A stretch of DNA of 64,000 bases, taken from positions 124,001-188,000 of the forward strand of contig NZ_BAABHD010000084.1 of assembly GCF_039541915.1 (NCBI RefSeq). Reading direction: 5' to 3'. The notes beneath the pieces were generated by a model that was not told the DNA's origin, ran no database searches, and saw only the letters and a list, made by a program, of their open reading frames with translations. Each line of letters starts with the position of its first letter. Position 1 is the first letter of the stretch. This document shows positions 18,150 to 25,488 of this stretch, one piece after another. The position numbers and the translations under genes are program-made. Origin of the DNA: Nibrella saemangeumensis. GTDB lineage: Bacteria; Bacteroidota; Bacteroidia; Cytophagales; Spirosomataceae.

Positions 18150-18180
18150 AAAAGAAAGGCCACGCTTTGGGCATGGCCTG
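18150..18180 (-). terminator. Hairpin terminator after the small lipoprotein gene
   Basis: On the minus strand AGGCCA, an 11-base loop and TGGCCT (18157-18179) are followed by TTCTTTTT. It is 21 bp past the stop of the lipoprotein gene at 18202. Confidence 0.6.
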
Positions 18181-18201
18181 AACAAATTTGTCTGAACCCG
18201 G

Positions 18202-18666
18202 TTACTTGCGCGTCCCGGTAATCGAGCCGCTTTTGACATACTGCACGCCCCCCCGGATGGCCCCGGCCTGGGTCTGTATAACTATCTCCTTGTTATTGCT
18301 GACAAACTTGCCGCTGGCTGTATATTGGCCCTCAATTGTGGTATTGTTGACGGTGAAGCGATCCTGCTTTTTATCAATAATGGTGAAATCAGCGCCGTTC
18401 AGTTCGGCCGTCATGGTTTCGGTAACCTGCCCAAAAACCATTTGAAGCGAGATCTCTTTGGGATTTGCTCCTTTGGCGACGTTTATCGTTACATTACCCG
18501 ACTCCGGGTCCAGTTCACTGCTGCCGATTTTAATGACTGCCTGATAACCTCCGGCGTACGAACCAACGTATTGCTCGCGTGGGTCTGCCGCTTCGCCACC
18601 GTTTCTCAGTTTACAGGCCGATACGGCCAACAGAAGTACAAAGAATAGAGTAAGGCTGCGTTTCAT
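18202..18666 (-). CDS. Small lipoprotein of unknown function
   Basis: 154 residues from ATG 18666, which gives a clean lipoprotein signal MKRSLTLFFVLLLAVSA-C; a start at 18714 would place 16 polar residues before the signal. The mature part alternates beta-like strands (YQAVIKIGSSELDPESGNVT, FTIIDKKQDRFTVNNTT), suggesting a small beta-barrel or lipocalin-like sandwich, but I recognise no family. It is likely anchored in the outer or inner membrane. It is monocistronic, with its own terminator. Confidence 0.7.
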   Translation of the reverse strand: MKRSLTLFFVLLLAVSACKLRNGGEAADPREQYVGSYAGGYQAVIKIGSSELDPESGNVTINVAKGANPKEISLQMVFGQVTETMTAELNGADFTIIDKKQDRFTVNNTTIEGQYTASGKFVSNNKEIVIQTQAGAIRGGVQYVKSGSITGTRK

Positions 18667-18774
18667 GGATACTTGAAAGTTTACGGAAGTTTTCGTGAAA
18701 AAACGGGTTTGCACTGGAAACGTTCAGGTTTATGGATTAGTATGTTTTTCTGTTTATATGGCCGCTGGAGCCAC

Positions 18775-18798
18775 AAAAAAGGCCCTGTTGCCAGGGCC
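18775..18798 (-). terminator. Strong intrinsic terminator after the DUF151 gene
   Basis: On the minus strand GGCCCTG, a four-base loop and CAGGGCC are followed by TTTTTT. It begins 16 bp beyond the stop at 18814. Confidence 0.85.
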
Positions 18799-18813
18799 AA
18801 TGATACGAAAGAA

Positions 18814-19407
18814 TTAGTTTCTGCGGCTTAGCTCGTCCCGGATTTTAGCCGCCCGCTCGTATTCTTCTTTCGAGAGGGCTTCTTCCAGCATCCGGTGCAG
18901 CTCATCGACGGTCATGTCCTTTAACTGATCCGATAGCGCCCGTGGGGTCCGGCTCGACTGCCGTACCAGTTCTTCCTGCTCCTCGTCCTCGTCGGTTACG
19001 CTGGCCGTGATGCCGGCTTCTGACAGAATCGATTCATAGGTGTAGATCGGGACGTTGAACCGGATGCCAATGGCGATGGCGTCTGACGGACGCGCATCCA
19101 CGACTGATTCCCGTACGCCGTCGCTGCACACAATCCGGGCGAAGAAGATCCCCTCGCGGAGGTCGGAAATGACAATTTCCCGCACCGTGAAGTTGAAGTT
19201 CTTGGCGAACTGCTTGAACAGGTCATGGGTCATCGGCCGGTTCGGCACAATTTTTTCAATCTCGATGGCGATGGCCTGGGCTTCAAACATTCCGATGATG
19301 ATCGGCAGCCGGCGGTTGCCGTATTCTTCCCCCAGGACCAGCGCAAACGACCCGGACTGCGACTGGCTGGGCGATAAACCTAATATTTCTAACTTGATCT
19401 TCTCCAC
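18814..19407 (-). CDS. Bifunctional nuclease family protein (DUF151) with UvrB/UvrC tail
   Basis: 197 residues. Start is GTG 19407, giving the family N-terminus EKIKLEILGLSPSQSQSG. The DUF151 core includes LPIIIGMFEAQAIAIEIE and SVVDARPSDAIAIGIRF. A C-terminal UVR-like helical hairpin follows (LSKEEYERAAKIRDELSRRN), typical of the Bacteroidota version. Plant and bacterial homologues have been reported to have DNase and RNase activity; the cellular role is not settled. A TAAATTTG promoter-like box ends only four bases before the GTG, so the message may be leaderless or nearly so. Confidence 0.9.
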   Translation of the reverse strand: MEKIKLEILGLSPSQSQSGSFALVLGEEYGNRRLPIIIGMFEAQAIAIEIEKIVPNRPMTHDLFKQFAKNFNFTVREIVISDLREGIFFARIVCSDGVRESVVDARPSDAIAIGIRFNVPIYTYESILSEAGITASVTDEDEEQEELVRQSSRTPRALSDQLKDMTVDELHRMLEEALSKEEYERAAKIRDELSRRN

Positions 19408-19411
19408 AGCG

Positions 19412-19419
19412 CAAATTTA
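19412..19419 (-). promoter_or_regulatory. Candidate -7 box immediately before the DUF151 start codon
   Basis: The minus strand reads TAAATTTG, a full match to TAnnTTTG, followed by CGCT and then the GTG start. If used, transcription would begin at or next to the start codon. No clear -33 box was seen. Confidence 0.35.
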
Positions 19420-19460
19420 ATAGTTTGACTGTTTGGTTGTTGCTTGTTTGACGGTTCTCT

Positions 19461-19500
19461 GCCGGGTTTGTTCATTAAATTATTTTAAGACAAACCCGGC
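19461..19500. terminator. 11-bp perfect inverted repeat after etfA
   Basis: GCCGGGTTTGT (19461-19471) and ACAAACCCGGC (19490-19500) are exact reverse complements with an 18-base AT-rich loop. It lies 36-75 bp after the etfA stop and before the DUF151 start, a probable transcript-end hairpin, although no T-run follows. It overlaps the end of the 19-residue reading frame at 19480-19539. Confidence 0.5.
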
Positions 19501-19539
19501 TGCCCAAACGGCTCCAAACAGCCAGCCAATCCAACTCAT
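19480..19539 (-). CDS. Possible 19-residue hydrophobic microprotein coupled to etfA
   Basis: An ATG overlaps the etfA stop in the arrangement ATGA and opens a frame for MSWIGWLFGAVWAAGFVLK followed by TAA. The peptide is one hydrophobic helix rich in Trp and Gly, with a terminal lysine. The four-base overlap is the kind used for translational coupling. It is too short to judge by codon use and could be chance. I recognise no family. Confidence 0.25.
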   Translation of the reverse strand: MSWIGWLFGAVWAAGFVLK

Positions 19540-20498
19540 AACGCCTGTGCCGCTTTTGTCAGCCTCGGCAGTATCTCAAAGACATCACCGACGATGCCGT
19601 AATCGGCCGACTTAAAGAACGGGGCCTCAGGATCCTTGTTAATAACAACAATTACCTTGGAGGAGTTTACGCCGGCCAGGTGCTGAATAGCGCCCGAAAT
19701 ACCGGCGGCAATATACAAATTCGGGCTGATTTTGATGCCGGTTTGCCCAACGTGTTCGTGGTGAGGCCGCCAGTCGAGGTCAGACACCGGCTTGGAGCAG
19801 GCAGTGGCCGCCCCGAGTGCTTTGGCCAGATCTTCGACGAGGCCCCAGTTCTCGGGTCCTTTCAATCCACGGCCTGCCGACACAACCAGGTCGGCGTCGG
19901 GCAGCAGCACATCGCCGGTGGCTTTTTCGGTACTGGTTACCTTCAGCACAAAGTCGCTGTCGTTGAGCATCGGCTGGAAGGATTCTACCGATGCCGTGGC
20001 GTCGGTTTCCTGGGGCTCGATGGTGTTTTTCTTGATGGCGAGAATTTTCTTACCGGCTTTCAGTTCCGTAAACGCAAATGCTTTGCTGGTGTAGATGCTG
20101 CGCTTCACCCGGAAACCGTTCGACAACTCCGGCAGGTCGACCACATTGGCGGCCAGTCCGGCTTTGAGTTTACCGGCCAGCCGGGCGGCCATGGCATCAC
20201 CCAGCGCCGACTTGGCCAGCACGATCACCTCAGCCCCTTCTTGGTTGGCTGCTTCGGCTACTACGGTAGCGTAGGCCATTCCGTTGGCTTCGTTCAGGCG
20301 GGCGTTGCCGGCGTGCAGGACTTTTTTGGCCCCAAAGCGGCCGGCCGTGGCCAGTTCACTTTCGTCGGCCTCACCCAGCACAATGGCGGTAGCCGAGGTA
20401 CCCATCATTTCGGCGACTTTAGCGCCATAATAAATTGCCTCCTGCGAGGATTTTCTCAGTTTGCCTTCATCCAGTTCGGCGAATATCAGAACAGACAT
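19536..20498 (-). CDS. etfA: Electron transfer flavoprotein, alpha subunit
   Basis: 320 residues. The N-terminal half is the ETF alpha/beta domain (MSVLIFAELDEGKLRKSSQE). The C-terminal FAD domain has VVSAGRGLKGPENW, ISPNLYIAAGISGAIQHLAG and KVIVVINKDPEAPFFKSADY, the classic EtfA signatures. With EtfB it carries electrons from acyl-CoA and other flavin dehydrogenases to the quinone pool. It is downstream of etfB with 97 bp between them; that gap holds a 24-bp inverted repeat. Confidence 0.97.
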   Translation of the reverse strand: MSVLIFAELDEGKLRKSSQEAIYYGAKVAEMMGTSATAIVLGEADESELATAGRFGAKKVLHAGNARLNEANGMAYATVVAEAANQEGAEVIVLAKSALGDAMAARLAGKLKAGLAANVVDLPELSNGFRVKRSIYTSKAFAFTELKAGKKILAIKKNTIEPQETDATASVESFQPMLNDSDFVLKVTSTEKATGDVLLPDADLVVSAGRGLKGPENWGLVEDLAKALGAATACSKPVSDLDWRPHHEHVGQTGIKISPNLYIAAGISGAIQHLAGVNSSKVIVVINKDPEAPFFKSADYGIVGDVFEILPRLTKAAQAL

Positions 20499-20522
20499 TT
20501 TATTAGTCGTTTGGGGTTTAAA

Positions 20523-20583
20523 GTTCCATGTTTAAAGTTTCATGTTGGTTCATTGTCATAACATGAAACTTGAAACATGGAAC
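20523..20583. repeat. Long palindromic intergenic repeat, GTTCCATGTTT family
   Basis: Two 24-base arms (20523-20546 and 20560-20583) are reverse complements with a single mismatch around a 13-base loop. Located between etfB and etfA. The phrase CATGAAACTTGAAAC recurs in the repeat at 55276-55359, so this is a dispersed family. Confidence 0.75.
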
Positions 20584-20595
20584 CTGAAACAAGTT

Positions 20596-21333
20596 TTAAA
20601 TTACTTTCGCTTCCGTACGGAGGAGTTGTATTAAGGTTTCAGCCTGGTCGGCGGGAATCATTTTGCAGGCACCACGGGGAGCCGGCATCTCGTAGGCGGC
20701 CACGCTGGTGAGCGTTTCCTGGCTTACAGGCTGCACCACTTTCAGCGGCTTGGTCCGGGCCGTCATGATGCCCCGCATATTGGGGATCTTCCATTCGGCA
20801 ATTGGCTCCTGGCAACCCAGTACCAGCGGGAGTTTGGCCTCCAGGTCTTCGTGGCCTCCTTCTATTTCACGGACGATCTTAGCCGTATCGCCGTCGAGGT
20901 CCAGGCGCATGACCGGCGAAATGGAAGGCATACCCAGCAGTTCGCCCACGATGCCGTGTACCTGACCACCGTTGTAGTCGATCGACTCACGGCCCATCAG
21001 GATCAGGTCGTAGTTATTTTCTTTGGCGATGGCGGCAATATTTTCGGCTACAAAATAGGCGTCGGTCGGCTCTGCATTCACGCGGATGGCATCGTCGGCC
21101 CCGATGGCGAGGCACTTTCGGATAACCGGTTCGGCGTCGGCTTCGCCCACATTCAGGACCGTAATGGTCGCGCCCTGTTGCTCTTTCAGTTCGACGGCCC
21201 GCGCCAGAGCGTAGTCATCGTATGGGCCGGTGATGTATTGAACACCGGCTTTGTTGAGTTTGGTGTTGTTGTCGGTAAAGGTGATTTTGGTCGTCGTGTC
21301 GGGCACGCTCGTCACGCACACTAAAATTTTCAT
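20596..21333 (-). CDS. etfB: Electron transfer flavoprotein, beta subunit
   Basis: 245 residues. MKILVCVTSVPDTTTKITF at the start, the AMP-binding region DLILMGRESIDYNGGQVHG and the C-terminal PNMRGIMTARTKPLKV are all characteristic of EtfB. It forms a heterodimer with EtfA in the cytoplasm and passes electrons from flavin dehydrogenases to ETF:quinone oxidoreductase. It is the first gene of the etfBA pair. A near-palindrome at 21403-21431 lies in the divergent region shared with the TPR gene. Confidence 0.97.
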   Translation of the reverse strand: MKILVCVTSVPDTTTKITFTDNNTKLNKAGVQYITGPYDDYALARAVELKEQQGATITVLNVGEADAEPVIRKCLAIGADDAIRVNAEPTDAYFVAENIAAIAKENNYDLILMGRESIDYNGGQVHGIVGELLGMPSISPVMRLDLDGDTAKIVREIEGGHEDLEAKLPLVLGCQEPIAEWKIPNMRGIMTARTKPLKVVQPVSQETLTSVAAYEMPAPRGACKMIPADQAETLIQLLRTEAKVI

Positions 21334-21402
21334 GCTTTTTCGGGAATTGAAGGATGAAAAATTGTTTGGATATATGTGGCGGCTAAATTAACAAGTCAAT
21401 AC

Positions 21403-21431
21403 AAAAAATGTATGCTTGCATACTATTTTTT
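21403..21431. promoter_or_regulatory. AT-flanked near-palindrome in the etfB / TPR divergent region
   Basis: AAAAAATGTATGC (21403-21415) and GCATACTATTTTTT (21418-21431) are reverse complements apart from one extra base. The two-base centre is TT. It lies 70-98 bp upstream of etfB and just before the ATG of the TPR gene. It may be an operator or a hairpin. Confidence 0.35.
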
Positions 21432-21439
21432 CTCCTGAA

Positions 21440-21763
21440 ATGAACAACGACCGCATCCAACAATTACTTCGTTTTGTACAGGAACAACCCGAAGACCCTT
21501 TTAATGTTTACGCGCTGGCGATGGAATATCGGGGGGAGGACCCCGGTCAGGCGCTGCATTACTTCGAAAAGTTATTAACCGAACACCCCGGTTACCTGGC
21601 TACTTACTACCACGCTGCCGAACTCTACGAGGAAATGGGCGACCGGCCAAAAGCCAGTATGCTGTACCAGCGTGGCCTTGAACTCGCCCGCGACCAGCAG
21701 AACCAGAAAACCTTCGATGAACTGAACCGGGCGTACCGGCGGTTTCTGGATGAGGAGGATTAG
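21440..21763 (+). CDS. Small tetratricopeptide-repeat protein
   Basis: 107 residues from ATG 21440 (MNNDRIQQLLRFVQEQPEDP); a TTG at 21416 would add eight residues from within the palindrome. Two TPR-like helical pairs are visible: PFNVYALAMEYRGEDPGQALHYF and YLATYYHAAELYEEMGDRPKASMLY, followed by a third helix. It is acidic, without signal peptide, so probably a cytoplasmic protein-interaction module. Partner unknown. It is divergent from etfB and ends 169 bp from the convergent purine nucleoside phosphorylase gene. Confidence 0.8.
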   Translation: MNNDRIQQLLRFVQEQPEDPFNVYALAMEYRGEDPGQALHYFEKLLTEHPGYLATYYHAAELYEEMGDRPKASMLYQRGLELARDQQNQKTFDELNRAYRRFLDEED

Positions 21764-21766
21764 GAA

Positions 21767-21793
21767 TAAAAAAAGGTCGGTTGGGGCCGACCT
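21767..21793 (-). terminator. Intrinsic terminator for the purine nucleoside phosphorylase transcript
   Basis: On the minus strand AGGTCGG, a six-base loop and CCGACCT are followed by TTTTTTT. It lies between the convergent TPR and phosphorylase genes, and its T-run serves only minus-strand transcription. Confidence 0.75.
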
Positions 21794-21931
21794 GAGGGAT
21801 AGAAGGGAAAGCTACTGTTTTTCGGGTGAAGGTATATAAATTTTTACGCTTTCGCCAGAAAGGGTAAAATATTGTATATCGAGAAAGCGCTGATGTATCC
21901 AAATCACGGGTGCTTTTTCAATCTATACTCA

Positions 21932-22747
21932 TTATAGTCGCCTGACCATTTCCCTTGTCAGGGTGGTGAGCGTTGGTTCGGCGGCTTCGGCGGCTGCCAG
22001 TATCTTCTGGATGTCGGCTTTTTCGAGCGTCTTCGGAATCGCCATATCCGTAATTACCGATACCCCAAACACCTGCATTCCCATCTGGTGCGCGACCATC
22101 ACTTCGGGTACTGTCGACATCCCTACCGCGTCGGCTCCCCACTGGCGCAGCATCCGGTATTCGGCTTTGGTTTCCAGTTGTGGTCCGGGCACGCTCACAT
22201 ACACGCCTTTTTTCAGCGAAATGCCTGCTTCTCCGGCAATTGCATACGCCATATCGATCAGCTTTGGGCTATAGGGTTCGCTCATATCGGGGAAGCGGTC
22301 GCCCAACTCGGGCTGGTGGTGGCCAATCAGCGGATTCGACGGCAGCAGCAGGCTGATATGGTCTTCAATTACCATAAGGTCACTCAATTGAAACTCCGGG
22401 TTCATGCCGCCGGCTGCGTTGGAAACCAGCAGCGTGCGGATGCCCAGCGCGTGCATGACCCGCACCGGAAACGTAATCTGCTGCATGCCGTAACCTTCGT
22501 AATAGTGAAAGCGCCCCTGCATCACCACCACCGATTTGCCGGCCAGCGTTCCCAGGATCAGTTTCCCGTTGTGAAACTCCACGGTAGACGTGACGAAGTG
22601 AGGAATCATGGAGTAAGGGAGCGCAATCTCCGCGTCGACTTCCTGGGCCAGCGCCCCCAAACCCGTGCCGAGGATAATCCCTACGGTTGGTTGGCCGTGC
22701 ATCGATCGCTTAATAAAGTCGGCAGCTTCCTGAATCTGTTCGAGCAT
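21932..22747 (-). CDS. Purine-nucleoside phosphorylase, trimeric class
   Basis: 271 residues. The phosphate-binding start VGIILGTGLGALAQEV, the loop MQGRFHYYEGYGMQQITFPV, the active-site segment LLVSNAAGGMNPEF and the base-binding region ADAVGMSTVPEVMVAHQMGM are those of the trimeric PNP family (PunA/human PNP type). It splits inosine, guanosine and their deoxy forms by phosphate to the free base and (deoxy)ribose-1-phosphate. It is a cytoplasmic purine salvage enzyme, monocistronic with a downstream terminator. Confidence 0.95.
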   Translation of the reverse strand: MLEQIQEAADFIKRSMHGQPTVGIILGTGLGALAQEVDAEIALPYSMIPHFVTSTVEFHNGKLILGTLAGKSVVVMQGRFHYYEGYGMQQITFPVRVMHALGIRTLLVSNAAGGMNPEFQLSDLMVIEDHISLLLPSNPLIGHHQPELGDRFPDMSEPYSPKLIDMAYAIAGEAGISLKKGVYVSVPGPQLETKAEYRMLRQWGADAVGMSTVPEVMVAHQMGMQVFGVSVITDMAIPKTLEKADIQKILAAAEAAEPTLTTLTREMVRRL

Positions 22748-22930
22748 ACGTTGTACCCGGCCCCGTCACGGTACCGGCCAAAAAAGTTGATATATGAAAA
22801 AACGCCTTAAAAATGCCAATTACCGGAACATAATCCAACGCTCAGCCAGGAAATAAACCGGCCAGGTTCGTCAAGTCACGTTTAGTGAGAGTACACCCAC
22901 CGGGCGGGGACAGTACAAGGGGGGTATCGG

Positions 22931-24181
22931 TTAGCGTTCATCCACCGGGACGGGGGATGCTACAAGGCCGATGTGTTTCCCCGCCAGGTAGCCGGTGGTC
23001 CAGGCGTTCTGGAAATTGAAGCCGCCGGTAATACCGTCGACGTCCAGCACTTCGCCGGCAAAGAACAGGCCTTTGTGCCGGCGGCTTTCCAGCGTCTGCG
23101 GGTTGAGGCTGCCCAGGGCAATACCCCCACAGGTCACGAACTCTTCCTTGAAGGTACTTTTGCCGGTTACAGGGAACGTGCTGTTGGTCAGTCGCTCCAC
23201 CAGCCGGTTGAAATTTTTGGCCGGCAGATCGGCCCAGCGCTGTGTTTCCGTAATGTCTGACAGACTGACCAGGGCTTTCCAGAGCCGGTTGGGGAGGCCA
23301 AAGGCCGCCTGCGACGATACCTGCTTTTTGGCGTGCTGCTGGCGGAAACCCTGCAGCGTCTCCCGCACCTGATTTTCGTTTTGCTCCGGAACCCAGTGAA
23401 TACGCAGCGTGAACCGGTAGTCGACAGCCGCCAGCTCACGGGCGGCCCAGGCGGAGAGTTTCAGCACGGCCGGTCCGCTGAACCCCCAATGGGTGACCAA
23501 TAGGGGGCCGCGCTGTTCCTGTTTGGTACCCGCAATCTGCACCCGCGCATCCGGCACCGATACCCCCGCCAGGGGCAGCAGCGGACTATCGGGTACGTTG
23601 AAGGTAAACAACGACGGCACCGGCTCGATCAGCGGCTCCGACTGCTCCGGCAGCCAATGGTACGACGTCAACTGGGGATAACCACCCGTGGCCACCAGCA
23701 CGCGGTCGGCCCGCAGCGTTTCGCCACTGCTCAGGCGGAGTTGCCAGCCGGTACCCTCGGGCGCAAGCTGGCTAACCCCGCAACTGGTGCGGATGTCGAT
23801 GTTCAGCCGGTGAGCGGTGCGCAGCAGGCAGTCGATAATGGTTTCGGAGGTGTTGGTGGTCGGAAACATCCGGCCGTCGGCTTCGGTCTTCAGGGGAACC
23901 CCCCGGCCCTCGAACCAGCGCACCGTGGCAGCCGCATCAAACTGATTGAGTAGCGGCCGCAGCCAGCGCTCGCCACGGGGGTAGTGTTTCACCAGTAGCC
24001 GGTTATCAAAACAGGCGTGGGTAACGTTGCAGCGTCCACCTCCTGAAACGCGTACTTTGTTGAGCACCGTCCGATTTTTCTCCAGAATGGTAACCCTGGC
24101 GTGGGGGAACTTTTCGGCCGCCGTAACGGCCCCAAAAAAGCCGGCGGCTCCTCCGCCAATGACCGCAATGTGTAAGGACAT
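22931..24181 (-). CDS. YhiN/HI0933-family FAD flavoprotein
   Basis: 416 residues. N-terminal Rossmann motif IAVIGGGAAGFFGAVTAAE, then KVRVSGGGRCNVTHACF, the HI0933 signature, DRVLVATGGYPQLTS and the C-terminal FAD contact LFFAGEVLDVDGITGGFNFQ. Members are soluble FAD-dependent oxidoreductases with unknown physiological substrates. It is divergent from the nuclease gene, with 47 bp between starts. Full-length and intact. Confidence 0.92.
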   Translation of the reverse strand: MSLHIAVIGGGAAGFFGAVTAAEKFPHARVTILEKNRTVLNKVRVSGGGRCNVTHACFDNRLLVKHYPRGERWLRPLLNQFDAAATVRWFEGRGVPLKTEADGRMFPTTNTSETIIDCLLRTAHRLNIDIRTSCGVSQLAPEGTGWQLRLSSGETLRADRVLVATGGYPQLTSYHWLPEQSEPLIEPVPSLFTFNVPDSPLLPLAGVSVPDARVQIAGTKQEQRGPLLVTHWGFSGPAVLKLSAWAARELAAVDYRFTLRIHWVPEQNENQVRETLQGFRQQHAKKQVSSQAAFGLPNRLWKALVSLSDITETQRWADLPAKNFNRLVERLTNSTFPVTGKSTFKEEFVTCGGIALGSLNPQTLESRRHKGLFFAGEVLDVDGITGGFNFQNAWTTGYLAGKHIGLVASPVPVDER

Positions 24182-24228
24182 ACCTACTCAACAGCTAAAA
24201 ATCATGCATTAGTTCGTAGTTTTACCCC

Positions 24229-25320
24229 ATGTTTTTCCGTCCCTTTCATCGCTCTTCCCGCCGGTATCACCAGCGGGGTTTCCGGCTGCGCGGCAATACG
24301 CTCGTGCTGCTGTTTATCTTTTTTCTAATTGGTCTGTTTCTCCACTACGGCGGCCGTACCGAGCCGGTCGTGGCATTTTGGAACGACGTAAAAAGCCTGG
24401 TGGGTATCCGGTCGTCGAGGCCCGAACGCAAAGAGGACAACCCCTACAAAGCGCCCGAACCCACCGAAGAGGTGGCTACCGATGTAGCCAGCGACGATCG
24501 TACGGCTGCGGAAAAGCCGAAACGCCGGTCCCGGAAATCCCGGCCCTCCAGCGACAATGTCGCGTCGGATAACAGTCCGTCGGGCTCGGACGGCACCTCC
24601 ATGCCAGGCACCCGGTTTGCGTTTGAAAAAGAAGTAGATTTCATCCTGCCCGCTTTTAAAGCCTCTGATCAGATCATCCGGCACGATGGCTATGCTCTGC
24701 GCTACCAGGAACAATATGAACAGGCCGACTGGGTGGCGTATCCGCTGCTGGCTTATGAAGTAACGGGCGACGCCGAACGCGGCAACGACTTCATGCCAGA
24801 CCGGGAGGTAGCCACTGGCTCGGCCATGCCCGGCGATTATACCCGCTCCGGTTACGACCGGGGGCACCTGGCTCCGGCGGGGGATTTTAAGTTCTCGCAG
24901 CGGCTGATGAAGGAGTCGTTTTACATGAGCAACATGAGCCCGCAGGCACCCCAATTTAACCGGGGTATCTGGAAACAACTGGAAGACCAAGTGCGCGACT
25001 GGGCCGTGCGCGATCAGGGTCTGTACGTAGTGACCGGGCCGGTGCTGAAGCCTGATTTACCCACCATCGGTAAGCAAAACCAGATCGCCGTGCCGGAGTA
25101 CTACTATAAGGTGTTGCTGTACTGCAACAGCCCCAAAATCCGGATGATTGCGTTTGTGCTGCGAAACGAGGGCTCCGACCGTCCCCTGCGGGAGTTTGTA
25201 GTGCCGGTCAGCGAAGTGGAGCGCCGGACGGGGATTAAATTCTTTCCGAAAATTCCGGCCGATATAGCCCAGAAGCTGAAAAACCAGCGCCCCGCCCAGA
25301 TGATTCAGGCGTGGTTCTGA
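24229..25320 (+). CDS. Secreted or membrane-anchored DNA/RNA non-specific endonuclease (NUC1 type)
   Basis: 363 residues. A basic N-terminus leads into one hydrophobic segment (NTLVLLFIFFLIGLFLHYG, about residues 24-43), then a charged, serine-rich linker (about 60-125) and the nuclease domain. The catalytic motif is D210-R-G-H213 in YDRGHLAPAGDFKFS, with the metal-ligand region FYMSNMSPQAPQFNRGIWKQ. The fold is the beta-beta-alpha-metal endonuclease of the Serratia type, which cuts single- and double-stranded nucleic acids. The anchor implies action outside the cytoplasm, for example DNA scavenging. No immunity-like gene is next to it. Confidence 0.92.
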   Translation: MFFRPFHRSSRRYHQRGFRLRGNTLVLLFIFFLIGLFLHYGGRTEPVVAFWNDVKSLVGIRSSRPERKEDNPYKAPEPTEEVATDVASDDRTAAEKPKRRSRKSRPSSDNVASDNSPSGSDGTSMPGTRFAFEKEVDFILPAFKASDQIIRHDGYALRYQEQYEQADWVAYPLLAYEVTGDAERGNDFMPDREVATGSAMPGDYTRSGYDRGHLAPAGDFKFSQRLMKESFYMSNMSPQAPQFNRGIWKQLEDQVRDWAVRDQGLYVVTGPVLKPDLPTIGKQNQIAVPEYYYKVLLYCNSPKIRMIAFVLRNEGSDRPLREFVVPVSEVERRTGIKFFPKIPADIAQKLKNQRPAQMIQAWF

Positions 25321-25427
25321 CGGTGGACATTGGACTTTAGACGGTGATACGGCCTTCTCCATCGTGTTTGAGTAGGTCTAGTATCCAGTGTCCAACGTCC
25401 AGTATCTAAAATTCAACGTCCAGCGTC
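25321..25427. repeat. Imperfect repeat region with CAACGTCCAG copies
   Basis: CAACGTCCAG occurs at 25393-25402 and 25414-25423. The upstream phrase GGACATTGGACTTTAGAC (25325-25342) is close to the reverse complement of GTCTAGTATCCAGTGTCC (25375-25392), so the unit behaves as a degenerate palindromic intergenic repeat. It lies between the nuclease and AraC-TPR genes. Confidence 0.5.
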
Positions 25428-25453
25428 TATTGCTGATTTGGCCTCTTTTTTGC

Positions 25454-25461
25454 TATCTTTC
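25454..25461 (+). promoter_or_regulatory. Possible -7 box of the AraC-TPR regulator gene
   Basis: TATCTTTC differs from TAnnTTTG by the last base, with a TTG 21 bases upstream. It lies 28 bp before the ATG at 25489. Confidence 0.3.
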
Positions 25462-25488
25462 AGAGTGTAATGCACCAAGGCCCACCCC

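Noticed and set aside
19680..20561. 293-codon open frame on the plus strand over etfA
   Set aside because: etfA on the other strand has all family motifs; this frame shows no recognisable domain and is a composition shadow.
24229..25320. Toxin-immunity pair built on the DRGH nuclease
   Set aside because: No toxin-delivery domain and no small immunity-like gene follow; the next gene is a regulator 168 bp away.
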